Shown in pieces: positions 35,527 through 43,686 of a stretch of DNA of 64,000 nucleotides. The translations under genes and the position numbers were made by a program. Numbering within the stretch: the first letter of the stretch is position 1; each line of letters opens with the position of its first letter. Source of the stretch: Lachnospiraceae bacterium UBA1721. Lineage in GTDB: Bacteria; Bacillota; Clostridia; Lachnospirales; Lachnospiraceae. The stretch spans positions 7,332-71,331 of the forward strand of contig DCIR01000055.1 of the NCBI GenBank assembly GCA_002317155.1. The letters run 5' to 3'. Below the pieces are notes generated by a model, which saw only the letters and a list, made by a program, of their open reading frames with translations, did no database searches and was not told the origin of the DNA.

Positions 35527-35548
35527 TTATACACGACGAGCTAAATGA
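35522..35548 (+). repeat. Dispersed direct repeat, copy 2
   Basis: Second copy of the 27-base sequence at 29341 (first 17 bases identical), again starting in the T-run of a terminator. Confidence 0.7.
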
Positions 35549-35575
35549 AAACATGTGCTTAAGAAGGAGTAACAT

Positions 35576-36250
35576 ATGGATATCAGAAATGAACTTTTAT
35601 CGCTTAAGGAAGAAGCCTATGGTGATTTCCAGGCCAAGATAGTTCCTAATATTGAGCGAGAGCGGATTATAGGAATCAGAATTCCGATGCTTCGCCAATT
35701 AGCTAAGAAATTAAAAAATGCTCCTGAAGTAAAAAGCTTTTTTGCTTCTTTGCCGCATAAATATTATGAGGAAAATATTCTGCATATAATCCTTATAGAG
35801 GATATTAAGGATTACGATGAGTGCATGTCAGAAATAGAAAGGTTTTTGCCATACATGGATTGCTGGGCAGTGACGGATGATAAAGTTCCGAAGGTTCTTG
35901 CCAAGCATCGCGATGAATTGATTAAGGATGTGTACAGATGGGTTCAGTCAAAGGAAACTTATACCTGCAGGTATGGTTTGCATATGCTTATGTCGCAGTA
36001 TTTGGATGCAGATTTTAAGCCGGAGTATCTGGAGCTGGCAGCAGGAGTAAGGTCAGAGGAATACTACGTGAACATGATGAATGCGTGGTATTTTGCGACT
36101 GCACTTGCCAAGCAGTGGGATGCCACGATACCATATATCGAAAAATATAAGCTGGATTCTTGGACTCACAATAAAACTATACAAAAGGCGATTGAAAGCT
36201 TCAGAGTAACCGATGAACATAAAGCATATTTGCGAAGCCTTAAAGTGTAG
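35576..36250 (+). CDS. AlkD-like DNA alkylation repair protein
   Basis: 224-aa all-helical HEAT-repeat protein related to AlkD, a glycosylase that removes N3/N7-alkylpurines. Seen: IVPNIERERIIGIRIPMLRQLAKKL, EENILHIILIEDIKDYDE, MDCWAVTDDKVPKVLAKH (the W-x-x-x-D region lies in the DNA-facing groove), MNAWYFATALAKQWDATIPYIE and NKTIQKAIES. The length is typical of the short Firmicutes members. AAGGAG before ATG 35576. Monocistronic, between two transcription units. Confidence 0.85.
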   Translation: MDIRNELLSLKEEAYGDFQAKIVPNIERERIIGIRIPMLRQLAKKLKNAPEVKSFFASLPHKYYEENILHIILIEDIKDYDECMSEIERFLPYMDCWAVTDDKVPKVLAKHRDELIKDVYRWVQSKETYTCRYGLHMLMSQYLDADFKPEYLELAAGVRSEEYYVNMMNAWYFATALAKQWDATIPYIEKYKLDSWTHNKTIQKAIESFRVTDEHKAYLRSLKV

Positions 36251-36347
36251 AATGATTTTGAGTCTTGATGTATAATTTATTCGTTCGTTTTGGGTAGTGT
36301 GGATTTTAATGTGAGTAATTCAAAATAACATGTGAGATGGAGACGAC

Positions 36348-38603
36348 ATGGATATCAACCAGTTGAAATCAATGGAGCCGTTGTTTGGTTCATGGTATGT
36401 GACAGACGTTCTTGGCGAAGGAAGTTTTGGTAAGGTCTTTGAGATCGAGAAACGTGACGAACGCTTTGGCAAGGTATATAAAGCGGCATTAAAAGTGATC
36501 AGCATTCCACAGAACAGTGGAGAAATCCAGAGTCTTAAAAGTGAGGGAATGACTGACAAGGATGTGTCTGACTATTACATGGGAATTGTAAAGGAAGTCA
36601 TAAACGAGTACGATTTGATGGCGCGCCTTAAGGGTAACAGTTATATAGTCAGCTGCGAGGATTATTATATTTTGGATCATGCTGACGGAATGGGCTGTGA
36701 CATTTTGATTCGCATGGAATTACTCTATCCGCTGGTTAAAACGCTTGCATCCAGAGAACTTACTGAGAGAGAAGTTATTCAGCTTGGAATAGATCTTTGT
36801 CATGCATTGGAAGTATGTCAAAATTACAATATCATCCATAGAGATATTAAGCCTGAGAATGTATTTATATCTGATATTGGTACTTATAAGCTTGGTGACT
36901 TTGGAATAGCACGAACTGTTGAAAAAACTACCAGTACTATGTCAAAAAAAGGTACCTATACATATATGGCACCTGAAATTTATCATGGAAGGTCATATGG
37001 TAAGAATGTAGATATTTATTCTATTGGTTTGGTAATGTATCGACTGCTAAATAAGAACAGAGCACCTTTTGTCCCTCCGTTTCCGAATCAAATCAGTTAT
37101 TCAGACAAGGAAAATGCGCTTGTCAGACGTATGAGTGGTGAGATGCTGCCTGAACCTGAAGGTGGTTGTGTGGAATTGAAGCGAGTTGTTTTGAAGGCGA
37201 GTGCATTCAGAGCAGAGAATCGTTATCAGAATCCTGAAAATCTAAGAGCAGACCTTGAAAAGGTTCTTTACAAATTGGATTCATCAAGTATGACGGAACC
37301 GTCTAATTCAGTGGATTCAAGGGATGAAACCACTTTGGATTTTAACAATTATCCACAAGTGGCCGCTGAAGCAACACCCGAGGTAATTCATAAAGATAAT
37401 TCTCTGAATATAGATGATGAGATTACGACATCATTTTCATATAATGCTATTCAAGCCGGTATGCCGGAGGCATATGCAGGTATACAGGCGCAGCCGTACA
37501 TGCAGAATGCACAGTCTTCTGTACAGAATATAAATTCACAGAATATTAACGTTCAAAACGCCGGTATGCAGTCTGTACAATACGCACAGTCTGCGCAGTA
37601 TGGACAACAGAATTCATATATACAGCCTGTGCAGTATGCGCAACAGAATCCATATGCACAGTCCGTGCAGTATGCGCAACAGAATTCGTATGCGCAGCCA
37701 GTGCAGTATGTGCAGCAGAATCCGTATACGCAGCCAGATCAATTTATGCAGCAGGCAAATGCTGTTAAGCAGCCAAGTGTTAAAGCGATAGCCGTTGAGC
37801 CGATGCATGGCCGATATAAGGCGCTTACTATTATTTCTGCAATAGTTATTGGTATACTTGGTGGTCTTACTGGTGCTTTGACGGATATTTATATAGAAAA
37901 AAACGGAATTAATTATAGAGCAATACAGCTTAATCCGTTTGAGGTGGCATGTCTTATTGTAATGGTTCTTTCTGTTATAGGTTTTTTGAAGTGTGGACGA
38001 TATGCTTTTTATGAAAAGAAACCGAAGCAGGTATTCAGGATAATTGGAATTGCTTTTGCCGGAGTATTATGGCTGATTCAGGCAATTATGTTTGGACTAT
38101 CGTTTTCGTATTCGTATAAATTCTTTCCGATTAGAATATCTTATTTAATTGGAAATAGAGATACTAGGTACATATATTTTTTGTGGGCAGATATATTGGC
38201 GCTCCTTGGAGCAGTAATCATTCTTTGTGTGGTCGATTCTTTGCATAAGAGAAACACCAAAGTAGTAAAACTTATATTAACTATCGCAGGCGGGGGAGTA
38301 TTAACATTTGTTCATACCATTCTGCGTATTATTCGAAATAATTACTGGATTACCAAAGTAGAAATAATAGGTATGATTTTGCTTGTACTATTGTTCATAC
38401 TAGGTGTTTTGTGCGAAGCTGTAATGAAAAGTAGATTGCAGATGGTTATGAAGCGAGTATGGCTGATGCTGGTATTTCTACTTATAGTATTTTTAATTGC
38501 AGGAAGAGTGTTATCAATGGAGCTTCTTCTATGGAGTGCTGCGATTATGGGAATAGTGGTTGCATACTGGAGTAACAAAGTAGAAATCAAAAACAAAGTA
38601 TAA
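36348..38603 (+). CDS. Membrane-anchored serine/threonine protein kinase with Gln-rich linker
   Basis: 751 aa. Kinase domain at about 15-310: glycine loop VLGEGSFGKVFEIE, catalytic loop IIHRDIKPENVFISD, GDFGIARTVEKTTSTMSKKGTYTYMAPEIYHG (DFG and APE), DIYSIGLVMY. Residues about 385-475 are a Q/N/Y/P-rich linker with a 12-aa tandem repeat. The rest (about 490-745) has about seven hydrophobic helices, so the kinase is cytoplasmic and tethered by a polytopic membrane domain, not by the usual single helix with PASTA repeats. Targets are unknown. Ribosome binding site GGAGACGAC lies before ATG 36348. Confidence 0.88.
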   Translation: MDINQLKSMEPLFGSWYVTDVLGEGSFGKVFEIEKRDERFGKVYKAALKVISIPQNSGEIQSLKSEGMTDKDVSDYYMGIVKEVINEYDLMARLKGNSYIVSCEDYYILDHADGMGCDILIRMELLYPLVKTLASRELTEREVIQLGIDLCHALEVCQNYNIIHRDIKPENVFISDIGTYKLGDFGIARTVEKTTSTMSKKGTYTYMAPEIYHGRSYGKNVDIYSIGLVMYRLLNKNRAPFVPPFPNQISYSDKENALVRRMSGEMLPEPEGGCVELKRVVLKASAFRAENRYQNPENLRADLEKVLYKLDSSSMTEPSNSVDSRDETTLDFNNYPQVAAEATPEVIHKDNSLNIDDEITTSFSYNAIQAGMPEAYAGIQAQPYMQNAQSSVQNINSQNINVQNAGMQSVQYAQSAQYGQQNSYIQPVQYAQQNPYAQSVQYAQQNSYAQPVQYVQQNPYTQPDQFMQQANAVKQPSVKAIAVEPMHGRYKALTIISAIVIGILGGLTGALTDIYIEKNGINYRAIQLNPFEVACLIVMVLSVIGFLKCGRYAFYEKKPKQVFRIIGIAFAGVLWLIQAIMFGLSFSYSYKFFPIRISYLIGNRDTRYIYFLWADILALLGAVIILCVVDSLHKRNTKVVKLILTIAGGGVLTFVHTILRIIRNNYWITKVEIIGMILLVLLFILGVLCEAVMKSRLQMVMKRVWLMLVFLLIVFLIAGRVLSMELLLWSAAIMGIVVAYWSNKVEIKNKV
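37596..37739 (+). repeat. 36-bp x4 tandem repeat in the kinase linker
   Basis: Four units encode QYGQQNSYIQPV, QYAQQNPYAQSV, QYAQQNSYAQPV and QYVQQNPYTQPD. DNA identity between units is high, so the array is probably recent or kept by slippage. Confidence 0.88.
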
Positions 38604-38678
38604 AATAGGAATAAAGCATAAGACAGGAACAAAGCAAAAGATAATATGTAATGTAGTAAAAATAATTTAACACGTAGG

Positions 38679-38707
38679 TTGACATACTACATGCAAAATA
38701 ATATAAA
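38679..38707 (+). promoter_or_regulatory. Strong sigma-70-type promoter of the FASII operon
   Basis: TTGACA at 38679, exact 17-base spacer, TATAAA at 38702. Transcription would start near 38714, inside the palindromic array that follows. Confidence 0.82.
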
Positions 38708-38777
38708 GTATTTCGGAAATCAAAATATTTGATAGTCAAACTATTTGACGTTCAAAATATTTTAACCGAAATACTTT
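38705..38777 (+). promoter_or_regulatory. FabT-box-like tandem palindromes within a 73-bp quasi-palindrome
   Basis: Two TTTGA-N3-TCAAA sites (38728-38740 and 38744-38756) with centres 16 bp apart, plus overlapping TCAAAATATTTGA and TCAAACTATTTGA. Outer 12-bp arms are AAAGTATTTCGG (38705) and CCGAAATACTTT (38766). TTTGA-N3-TCAAA matches the core of FabT operators known in streptococci and lactococci. The array begins in the -10 hexamer, so a bound repressor would block initiation. The likely regulator is the MarR protein at 43687. Confidence 0.7.
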
Positions 38778-38826
38778 TTTTGTGTTTCGATACTATTAAA
38801 TTATTTTATAAAGTGAGGAAAAAAAC

Positions 38827-39060
38827 ATGTTAGAGAAATTGACTGAGCTCATCGTTGAAAAGCTTGATGTAGAGGCAGAGAAGGTTACTGCTGAAACTTC
38901 TTTCAAGGAGGATCTTGAAATCGATTCACTTGATCTTTTTGATCTTGTAATGAACGTTGAGGAAGCATTTGGTGTAGAAATCCCTTCTGAGGATCTTGAG
39001 GGCATCAAGACTGTTGGCGATATGGTAGCTTACCTTGAGTCACACGGTGCTAACGCATAA
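38827..39060 (+). CDS. acpP: Acyl carrier protein
   Basis: 77-aa acidic carrier of growing acyl chains. The phosphopantetheine attachment site is Ser34 in EIDSLDLFDLVMNVEE. First gene of the FASII operon, 120 bases after the promoter, with a GAGG ribosome binding site. A GGCTCAG/CTGAGCC hairpin without a T-run (39084-39106) follows and may help adjust the higher expression usually needed for ACP. Confidence 0.95.
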   Translation: MLEKLTELIVEKLDVEAEKVTAETSFKEDLEIDSLDLFDLVMNVEEAFGVEIPSEDLEGIKTVGDMVAYLESHGANA

Positions 39061-39083
39061 TTTGTAAATGTTTATTAGCAACT

Positions 39084-39106
39084 GGCTCAGGGCTATGAAC
39101 TGAGCC
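39084..39106 (+). other. acpP-fabK intergenic hairpin
   Basis: GGCTCAG and CTGAGCC, 7-bp stem with a 9-base loop, no T-run. It may be an mRNA-processing or stabilising structure after acpP. Confidence 0.5.
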
Positions 39107-39132
39107 TGATTGCATAATTCGGGAGTATTATC

Positions 39133-40071
39133 ATGAATACAAAGATTACAGAACTGCTTGGTATTCAGTATCCTGTTATTCAGGGTGGTATGGCATGGGT
39201 TGCAGAACACAACCTTGCAGCAGCTGTTTCCAATGCAGGCGGATTCGGTATTATCGGCGCAGCTTCAGCTCCTCCGGAAATAGTACGTGAAGAAATCCGT
39301 AAGTGTAAGGAACTTACCGATAAGCCTTTTGGTGTAAACGTAATGCTTATGAACCCCAACGCAGATGAGGTTGCTCAGATTGTGATTGAGGAAGGCGTTA
39401 AGGCAGTTACCACCGGTGCCGGCAATCCTGCCAAGTATATGGCAATGTGGAAAGAGGCCGGAGTTAAGGTTATGCCTGTTGTTGCCAGCGTTGCAATGGC
39501 TCGTCTCATGGAGAGAGCAGGAGCAGATGCTGTTGTTGCTGAAGGTATGGAGAGTGGTGGACATATTGGTCAGACTACTACCATGGCACTTCTTCCCCAG
39601 GTTGTTGACGCTGTATCGATTCCTGTAATCGGTGCCGGCGGTATTGCTGACGGAAGAGGAATGGCTGCAGCACTTATGCTCGGAGCAGAGGCAGTTCAGG
39701 TAGGAACCGCATTCCTTGTAGCTAAGGAAAACATAGTTCATGAGAACTATCGTAAGAAGGTTATTTCAGCAAGTGATATTGATTCAGCTGTTACCGGAAT
39801 GTCTACCGGACATCCTGTAAGAAGTATCAAGAACAAGATGACCAAGGAGTACCTCAGAATGGAGAAGGAAGGCGTAGAGCTCATGGAGCTTGAGAATCTT
39901 ACTCTCGGTTCACTCAGACGTGCAGTTATCGAAGGTGACGCGCAGATGGGTACTGTAATGGCCGGACAGATTGCCGGAATGATCAAGGAAGAAAAGACCT
40001 GCCAGCAGATCGTAGAGGATATGGTAGCAGGGGCTATTGAAGAAATCAAAAAGGCTTCTAGATTTGTATAG
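39133..40071 (+). CDS. fabK: Enoyl-ACP reductase II (FabK, FMN-dependent)
   Basis: 312-aa TIM-barrel flavoprotein reducing trans-2-enoyl-ACP in the last step of each elongation cycle. Seen: ITELLGIQYPVIQGGMAWVA, NAGGFGIIGA, FGVNVMLMNP, VVAEGMESGGHIG, PVIGAGGIADGRGMAAALMLGAEAVQVGTAFL. It belongs to the nitronate monooxygenase superfamily; position after acpP in a FASII operon identifies it as FabK. No FabI or FabL gene is in the window. GGGAG before the ATG. Confidence 0.93.
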   Translation: MNTKITELLGIQYPVIQGGMAWVAEHNLAAAVSNAGGFGIIGAASAPPEIVREEIRKCKELTDKPFGVNVMLMNPNADEVAQIVIEEGVKAVTTGAGNPAKYMAMWKEAGVKVMPVVASVAMARLMERAGADAVVAEGMESGGHIGQTTTMALLPQVVDAVSIPVIGAGGIADGRGMAAALMLGAEAVQVGTAFLVAKENIVHENYRKKVISASDIDSAVTGMSTGHPVRSIKNKMTKEYLRMEKEGVELMELENLTLGSLRRAVIEGDAQMGTVMAGQIAGMIKEEKTCQQIVEDMVAGAIEEIKKASRFV

Positions 40072-40084
40072 AAGATATTTTAAG

Positions 40085-40122
40085 GAGCTTCAAGATTTGT
40101 ATAATCTTGAAGCTCTTCTTTA
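40085..40122 (+). terminator. Hairpin between fabK and fabG, possible partial terminator
   Basis: Perfect 13-bp stem (GAGCTTCAAGATT with AATCTTGAAGCTC), 5-base loop, then TTCTTT. The weak T-run and the tightly following fabG suggest attenuation and not full termination. Confidence 0.65.
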
Positions 40123-40135
40123 GAGGAGATAGGAA

Positions 40136-40876
40136 ATGCTTCAGAATAAAATTGCGCTGGTAACAGGCGCGAGCAGAGGAATCGGAAGAGCAATTGCTGT
40201 TTCACTTGCCGAAGCAGGAGCTTATGTAATTGTCAATTACGCCGGTTCTGAGGATAAGGCTAACGAGACTCTCGCACTGATTCGTGAGAAGGGTGGAGAC
40301 GGCGAATGCGTTAAGTGTGATATTGCAGATGAAAATGAATGCAGCGAGATGTGCAAGGCTGTTTTGGATAAACATGGCAAGGTAGATATTCTTGTCAACA
40401 ATGCGGGCATTACCCGTGATAAGCTTGTGATGGCTATGAGCGATAAGGATTTTATGGATGTAATTAATACCAATTTGCTCGGTGCCTTCCACATGATCAG
40501 AAATCTTTCAAGAAATTTCCTTAAGCTCAAGGGCGGAAGAATTATTAATATCGCTTCTGTAAGCGGAGTGCTTGGAAATGCAGGACAGGCAAATTATTCA
40601 TCATCAAAAGCCGGAATTATCGGTTTGACCAAGAGCGTGGCAAGAGAATTTGCAGGTAAGAGCGTATGCGTAAATGCAGTTGCTCCCGGATTTATTCAGA
40701 CTGATATGACAGATGCTATGCCTCAGGCGGTTAAGGATGCGGCAATCGAGACTATTCCTATGAAGAAAATGGGACAGCCCGAGGATATTGCAGCAACAGT
40801 GAGATTTTTGGCAAGCGAAGATGCAAAATACATCACCGGTCAGGTTATTTGTGTAGATGGTGGTATGGCTATTTAA
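40136..40876 (+). CDS. fabG: 3-oxoacyl-ACP reductase
   Basis: 246-aa short-chain dehydrogenase using NADPH. Seen: ALVTGASRGIGRAIAVSLAEAG (cofactor loop), DILVNNAGITRDKLVMAMSD, IINIASVSGVLGNAGQANYSSSKAGI (catalytic Ser, Tyr, Lys) and ITGQVICVDGGMAI at the end. Normal length. The malonyl-CoA:ACP transacylase gene fabD, which often lies between fabK and fabG, is missing here. Confidence 0.95.
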   Translation: MLQNKIALVTGASRGIGRAIAVSLAEAGAYVIVNYAGSEDKANETLALIREKGGDGECVKCDIADENECSEMCKAVLDKHGKVDILVNNAGITRDKLVMAMSDKDFMDVINTNLLGAFHMIRNLSRNFLKLKGGRIINIASVSGVLGNAGQANYSSSKAGIIGLTKSVAREFAGKSVCVNAVAPGFIQTDMTDAMPQAVKDAAIETIPMKKMGQPEDIAATVRFLASEDAKYITGQVICVDGGMAI

Positions 40877-40880
40877 GGTA

Positions 40881-40976
40881 GACCATTAGCTTGGTTGATT
40901 TGATTCACTACTTATATATTTATCGACTTATTCGAATGGTCGATTTATTTACACAGTGTCCTATGAGGGGACTTTT
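40881..40976 (+). other. fabG-fabF intergenic region with inverted repeats
   Basis: GACCATT (40881) and AATGGTC (40935) form a long-range inverted repeat; nearby TCGAC/GTCGA and GTCC/GGAC followed by TTTT are shorter ones. Function unknown; may modulate read-through to fabF. Confidence 0.3.
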
Positions 40977-40999
40977 CACAGACTAGAATGGAGAAAAAC

Positions 41000-42235
41000 A
41001 TGAAGAGAAGAGTAGTAGTTACCGGACTTGGAGCAATCACTCCCATTGGTAATAATGTGGAGGAATTTTGGAACGGAATTAAGCAGAGCAAGCTTGGATT
41101 TGCACCCATTACCCATTTTGATACCACAGATTATAAGTGCAAGATCGCAGCAGAGGTTAAGGATTTTGTTCCTACTGATTATATGGAAAAGGCTGCAGCA
41201 AAGCATATGGAGCAGTTCAGCCAGTTCGCTGTGGTAGCAGCAGGTGAGGCTCTCAAGGATTCAGGACTTGATATGGAGAAGGAAGATCCCTTCAGAATCG
41301 GATGCTGCATCGGATGTGGTGTAGGAAGTATGCAGGCTATGGAAAGAGAGCATCTTCGTCTTGCAGAGAAAGGCCCCCGTTGGGTAAGCCCTCTTTTTGT
41401 TCCTATGCAGATTTCAAATATGGCAGCAGGTAACGTTAGTATTCAGTATGGCCTTAAGGGTAAAAATATTGACATTGTAACTGCTTGTGCATCAGGAACC
41501 AATTCAATCGGTGAAGCTTTCCGTACAATTCAGTACGGTGATGCTGATGCAATGGTTGCAGGCGGAACCGAGAGCGCAATCACTCCTATGTGTATTGCAG
41601 GATTTTCATCAATGACAGCTCTTTCATTCTCTGAGGACCCTACAAGATGTTCTATTCCTTTTGATGTAGAGAGAAACGGATTTGTAATGGGTGAAGGCTC
41701 AGGTGTCGTTGTACTTGAAGAGCTTGAGCATGCTAAGGCTCGTGGAGCTAAGATTTATGCAGAGGTTGTAGGCTATGGATGCAGTGCAGATGCTTTCCAT
41801 ATCACTTCACCTGCAGAGGATGGTTCAGGTGCTGCAAGAGCAATGAGCAATGCTATTAATGATGCAGGTATTGCTCCTTCAGATATTACTTATGTAAATG
41901 CACATGGTACCAGTACTCACCACAACGATCTTTTCGAGACAAGAGCTATTAAGCTTGCTTTCGGAGATCACGCTAAGAATCTTAAGGTTAATTCAACCAA
42001 GTCTATGATTGGTCACCTTCTCGGAGCAGCAGGTGCGGTAGAGTTTATCACTTGTGTAAAGACTGTAGAAGAGGGATACATCCACGAGACAGTTGGTCTT
42101 AAGAATACTGATGAAGAGATGGATCTTGACTACTGCCGCGAGTCATACACCGGCGAGGTTCCTTATGCTATCAGCAACTCACTTGGCTTTGGCGGACACA
42201 ATGCAAGTATTCTTGTAAAGAAGTGGGAGGCTTAA
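41000..42235 (+). CDS. fabF: 3-oxoacyl-ACP synthase II
   Basis: 411-aa condensing enzyme for chain elongation. Start MKRRVVVTGLGAITPIGNN; active-site Cys163 in TACASGTNSIGEAF, histidines in NAHGTSTHHND and STKSMIGHLLGAAG, and the C-terminal NSLGFGGHNASILV. GGAG six bases before ATG 41000 favours this start over an in-frame ATG at 40988. It is followed by fabZ after one base. Confidence 0.95.
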   Translation: MKRRVVVTGLGAITPIGNNVEEFWNGIKQSKLGFAPITHFDTTDYKCKIAAEVKDFVPTDYMEKAAAKHMEQFSQFAVVAAGEALKDSGLDMEKEDPFRIGCCIGCGVGSMQAMEREHLRLAEKGPRWVSPLFVPMQISNMAAGNVSIQYGLKGKNIDIVTACASGTNSIGEAFRTIQYGDADAMVAGGTESAITPMCIAGFSSMTALSFSEDPTRCSIPFDVERNGFVMGEGSGVVVLEELEHAKARGAKIYAEVVGYGCSADAFHITSPAEDGSGAARAMSNAINDAGIAPSDITYVNAHGTSTHHNDLFETRAIKLAFGDHAKNLKVNSTKSMIGHLLGAAGAVEFITCVKTVEEGYIHETVGLKNTDEEMDLDYCRESYTGEVPYAISNSLGFGGHNASILVKKWEA

Positions 42236-42236
42236 A

Positions 42237-42665
42237 ATGTCAGTATATACAACAGCAGAAATAATGAACATTTTGCCTCATCGTCATCCCTTCCTTCTCA
42301 TCGATACTATCGAGGAGCTTGAGGTTGGTAAGCGTGCTGTGGCAAAAAAATGCGTTACCTTTAATGAGCCCTGCTTCGCGGGACATTTCCCCGGAAATCC
42401 TGTTATGCCCGGAGTACTTATTCTCGAGGCACTTGCTCAGACCGGCGCAGTAGCACTTCTTGATCAGGATGAGTTCAGAGGAAAGACTGCTTATTTTGCA
42501 GGAATGGAAAAGGTACGTTTCAAGAGAAAGGTTGTTCCAGGAGATACACTTGTACTTGAGGTTACTCTCGTAAAGCAGAAAGGACCTTTTGGTATCGCTA
42601 GTGCAGTTGCTACCGTAAACGGAGAAACCGCTGCAAGTGCAGAACTTACTTTTGCAGTTGGATGA
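42237..42665 (+). CDS. fabZ: 3-hydroxyacyl-ACP dehydratase
   Basis: 142-aa hot-dog-fold dehydratase. Seen: ILPHRHPFLLIDTIEELE (catalytic His), CFAGHFPGNPVMPGVLILEALAQTG (catalytic Glu) and FAGMEKVRFKRKVVPGD. No fabN/fabM-type isomerase gene is nearby, so the source of unsaturated acyl chains is not shown here. Nearly contiguous with fabF and fabH. Confidence 0.95.
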   Translation: MSVYTTAEIMNILPHRHPFLLIDTIEELEVGKRAVAKKCVTFNEPCFAGHFPGNPVMPGVLILEALAQTGAVALLDQDEFRGKTAYFAGMEKVRFKRKVVPGDTLVLEVTLVKQKGPFGIASAVATVNGETAASAELTFAVG

Positions 42666-42693
42666 TGATAAAAATAGGAATAGATTGATTAAT

Positions 42694-43623
42694 ATGGGAA
42701 TTAAAATAATCGGAACAGGAAGCTATCTTCCTGAGAAAGTAATTACAAATAAGGACCTTGAGAGTTATCTCGATACCTCTGATGAATGGATTCGCGAGAG
42801 AACCGGTATAGGCAACAGACATGTGGCCGAAAAAGGTACAGAAACTGTAGCATCTCTTGGCGCAGAGGCTTCAAAAAGAGCAATGGAGATGGCCGGAGTG
42901 ACTGCTGATGATATTGATTTAATCCTGGTTGCATCTTGTTCATCACAGGAACATCTTCCGTGTGTAGCCTGCCAGATTCAGGAAATACTCGGGGCAAAAA
43001 AAGTAGCAGCTTTTGATATCAATGCAGCATGTTCAGGATTTATGATTGCACTTTCTGTAGCGAATGCTTACATTGAGACAGGTGCTTTTAAGCGTGCACT
43101 TGTAGTAGGAAGTGAAGTACTTTCAGAGCTTGTAGACTGGAACGACAGAGGAACCTGTATTCTTTTCGGAGATGGAGCTGGCGCTGCTGTTGTTGAAAAG
43201 GGTGAAGGCAGCTTCCACTATAGTCTCGGTGCTGACGGTACCGGCGGTAAGGTACTTTACTGCAACACTAATGAAAAGATTCAGATGATCGGCCAGGATG
43301 TATATATGTTTGCGACCAAGGTGGTGCCGATTGTCATTCGTGAGACACTTGAAAAGGCGCAGCTTACAACTGATGACATAGACCTTTACATTCTTCATCA
43401 GGCAAACAGCCGTATCATTAAAACTATCTCAAGAAACCTCAAGGTTGATATTGAGAAGTTCCCGATGAATATGGAAAAGGTCGGCAATATTTCTTCAGCT
43501 TCGATACCTGTTCTTCTTGATGAAATCAACAGACAGGGTATACTTGTAAGTGGAAAGAAGTATTTGTTTGCAGGCTTTGGTGCAGGACTTACTTATGGAG
43601 CCTGCATTGTAGATTGGGCTTAA
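42694..43623 (+). CDS. fabH: 3-oxoacyl-ACP synthase III
   Basis: 309-aa initiating condensing enzyme joining acetyl- or branched acyl-CoA with malonyl-ACP. Cys113 in DINAACSGFMIALSVA, His in LYILHQANSRIIKTIS, Asn in KVGNISSASIPVLLDE complete the triad; the C-terminus LFAGFGAGLTYGACIV is typical. ATG 42694 gives the standard N-terminus (MGIKIIGTGSYLPEKV). TTG at 42685 is closer to the AGGAA at 42676 and cannot be ruled out. Confidence 0.95.
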   Translation: MGIKIIGTGSYLPEKVITNKDLESYLDTSDEWIRERTGIGNRHVAEKGTETVASLGAEASKRAMEMAGVTADDIDLILVASCSSQEHLPCVACQIQEILGAKKVAAFDINAACSGFMIALSVANAYIETGAFKRALVVGSEVLSELVDWNDRGTCILFGDGAGAAVVEKGEGSFHYSLGADGTGGKVLYCNTNEKIQMIGQDVYMFATKVVPIVIRETLEKAQLTTDDIDLYILHQANSRIIKTISRNLKVDIEKFPMNMEKVGNISSASIPVLLDEINRQGILVSGKKYLFAGFGAGLTYGACIVDWA

Positions 43624-43638
43624 TGTGATAGAGGCGAT

Positions 43639-43678
43639 GCATTTCACATTTTAGCCTGTATGCTAAAGTGTGAAATGC
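43639..43678 (+). promoter_or_regulatory. 17-bp inverted repeat just before the MarR gene
   Basis: GCATTTCACATTTTAGC pairs with GCTAAAGTGTGAAATGC with a single mismatch (G-T pair in RNA) and a 6-base loop. It ends 8 bases before ATG 43687 and covers the ribosome-binding region. No T-run follows. Candidate autoregulatory operator or translation-controlling hairpin. Confidence 0.6.
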
Positions 43679-43686
43679 GGTAGAAT

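Noticed and set aside
31530..38603. Known named defence island such as Thoeris, BREX, DISARM or a restriction-modification system
   Set aside because: No ThsA-type SIR2, BrxX, helicase, phospholipase D or recognisable restriction enzyme is present. The methyltransferase is an orphan and the TIR architecture differs.
38705..38777. Intrinsic terminator/attenuator in the acpP leader
   Set aside because: The outer arms are followed by T residues, but the expected transcription start (about 38714) lies inside the left arm, so the RNA hairpin would not form from this promoter. The operator reading is preferred.
39133..40071. Nitronate monooxygenase
   Set aside because: Same superfamily, but its place between acpP and fabG makes enoyl-ACP reductase FabK the better call.
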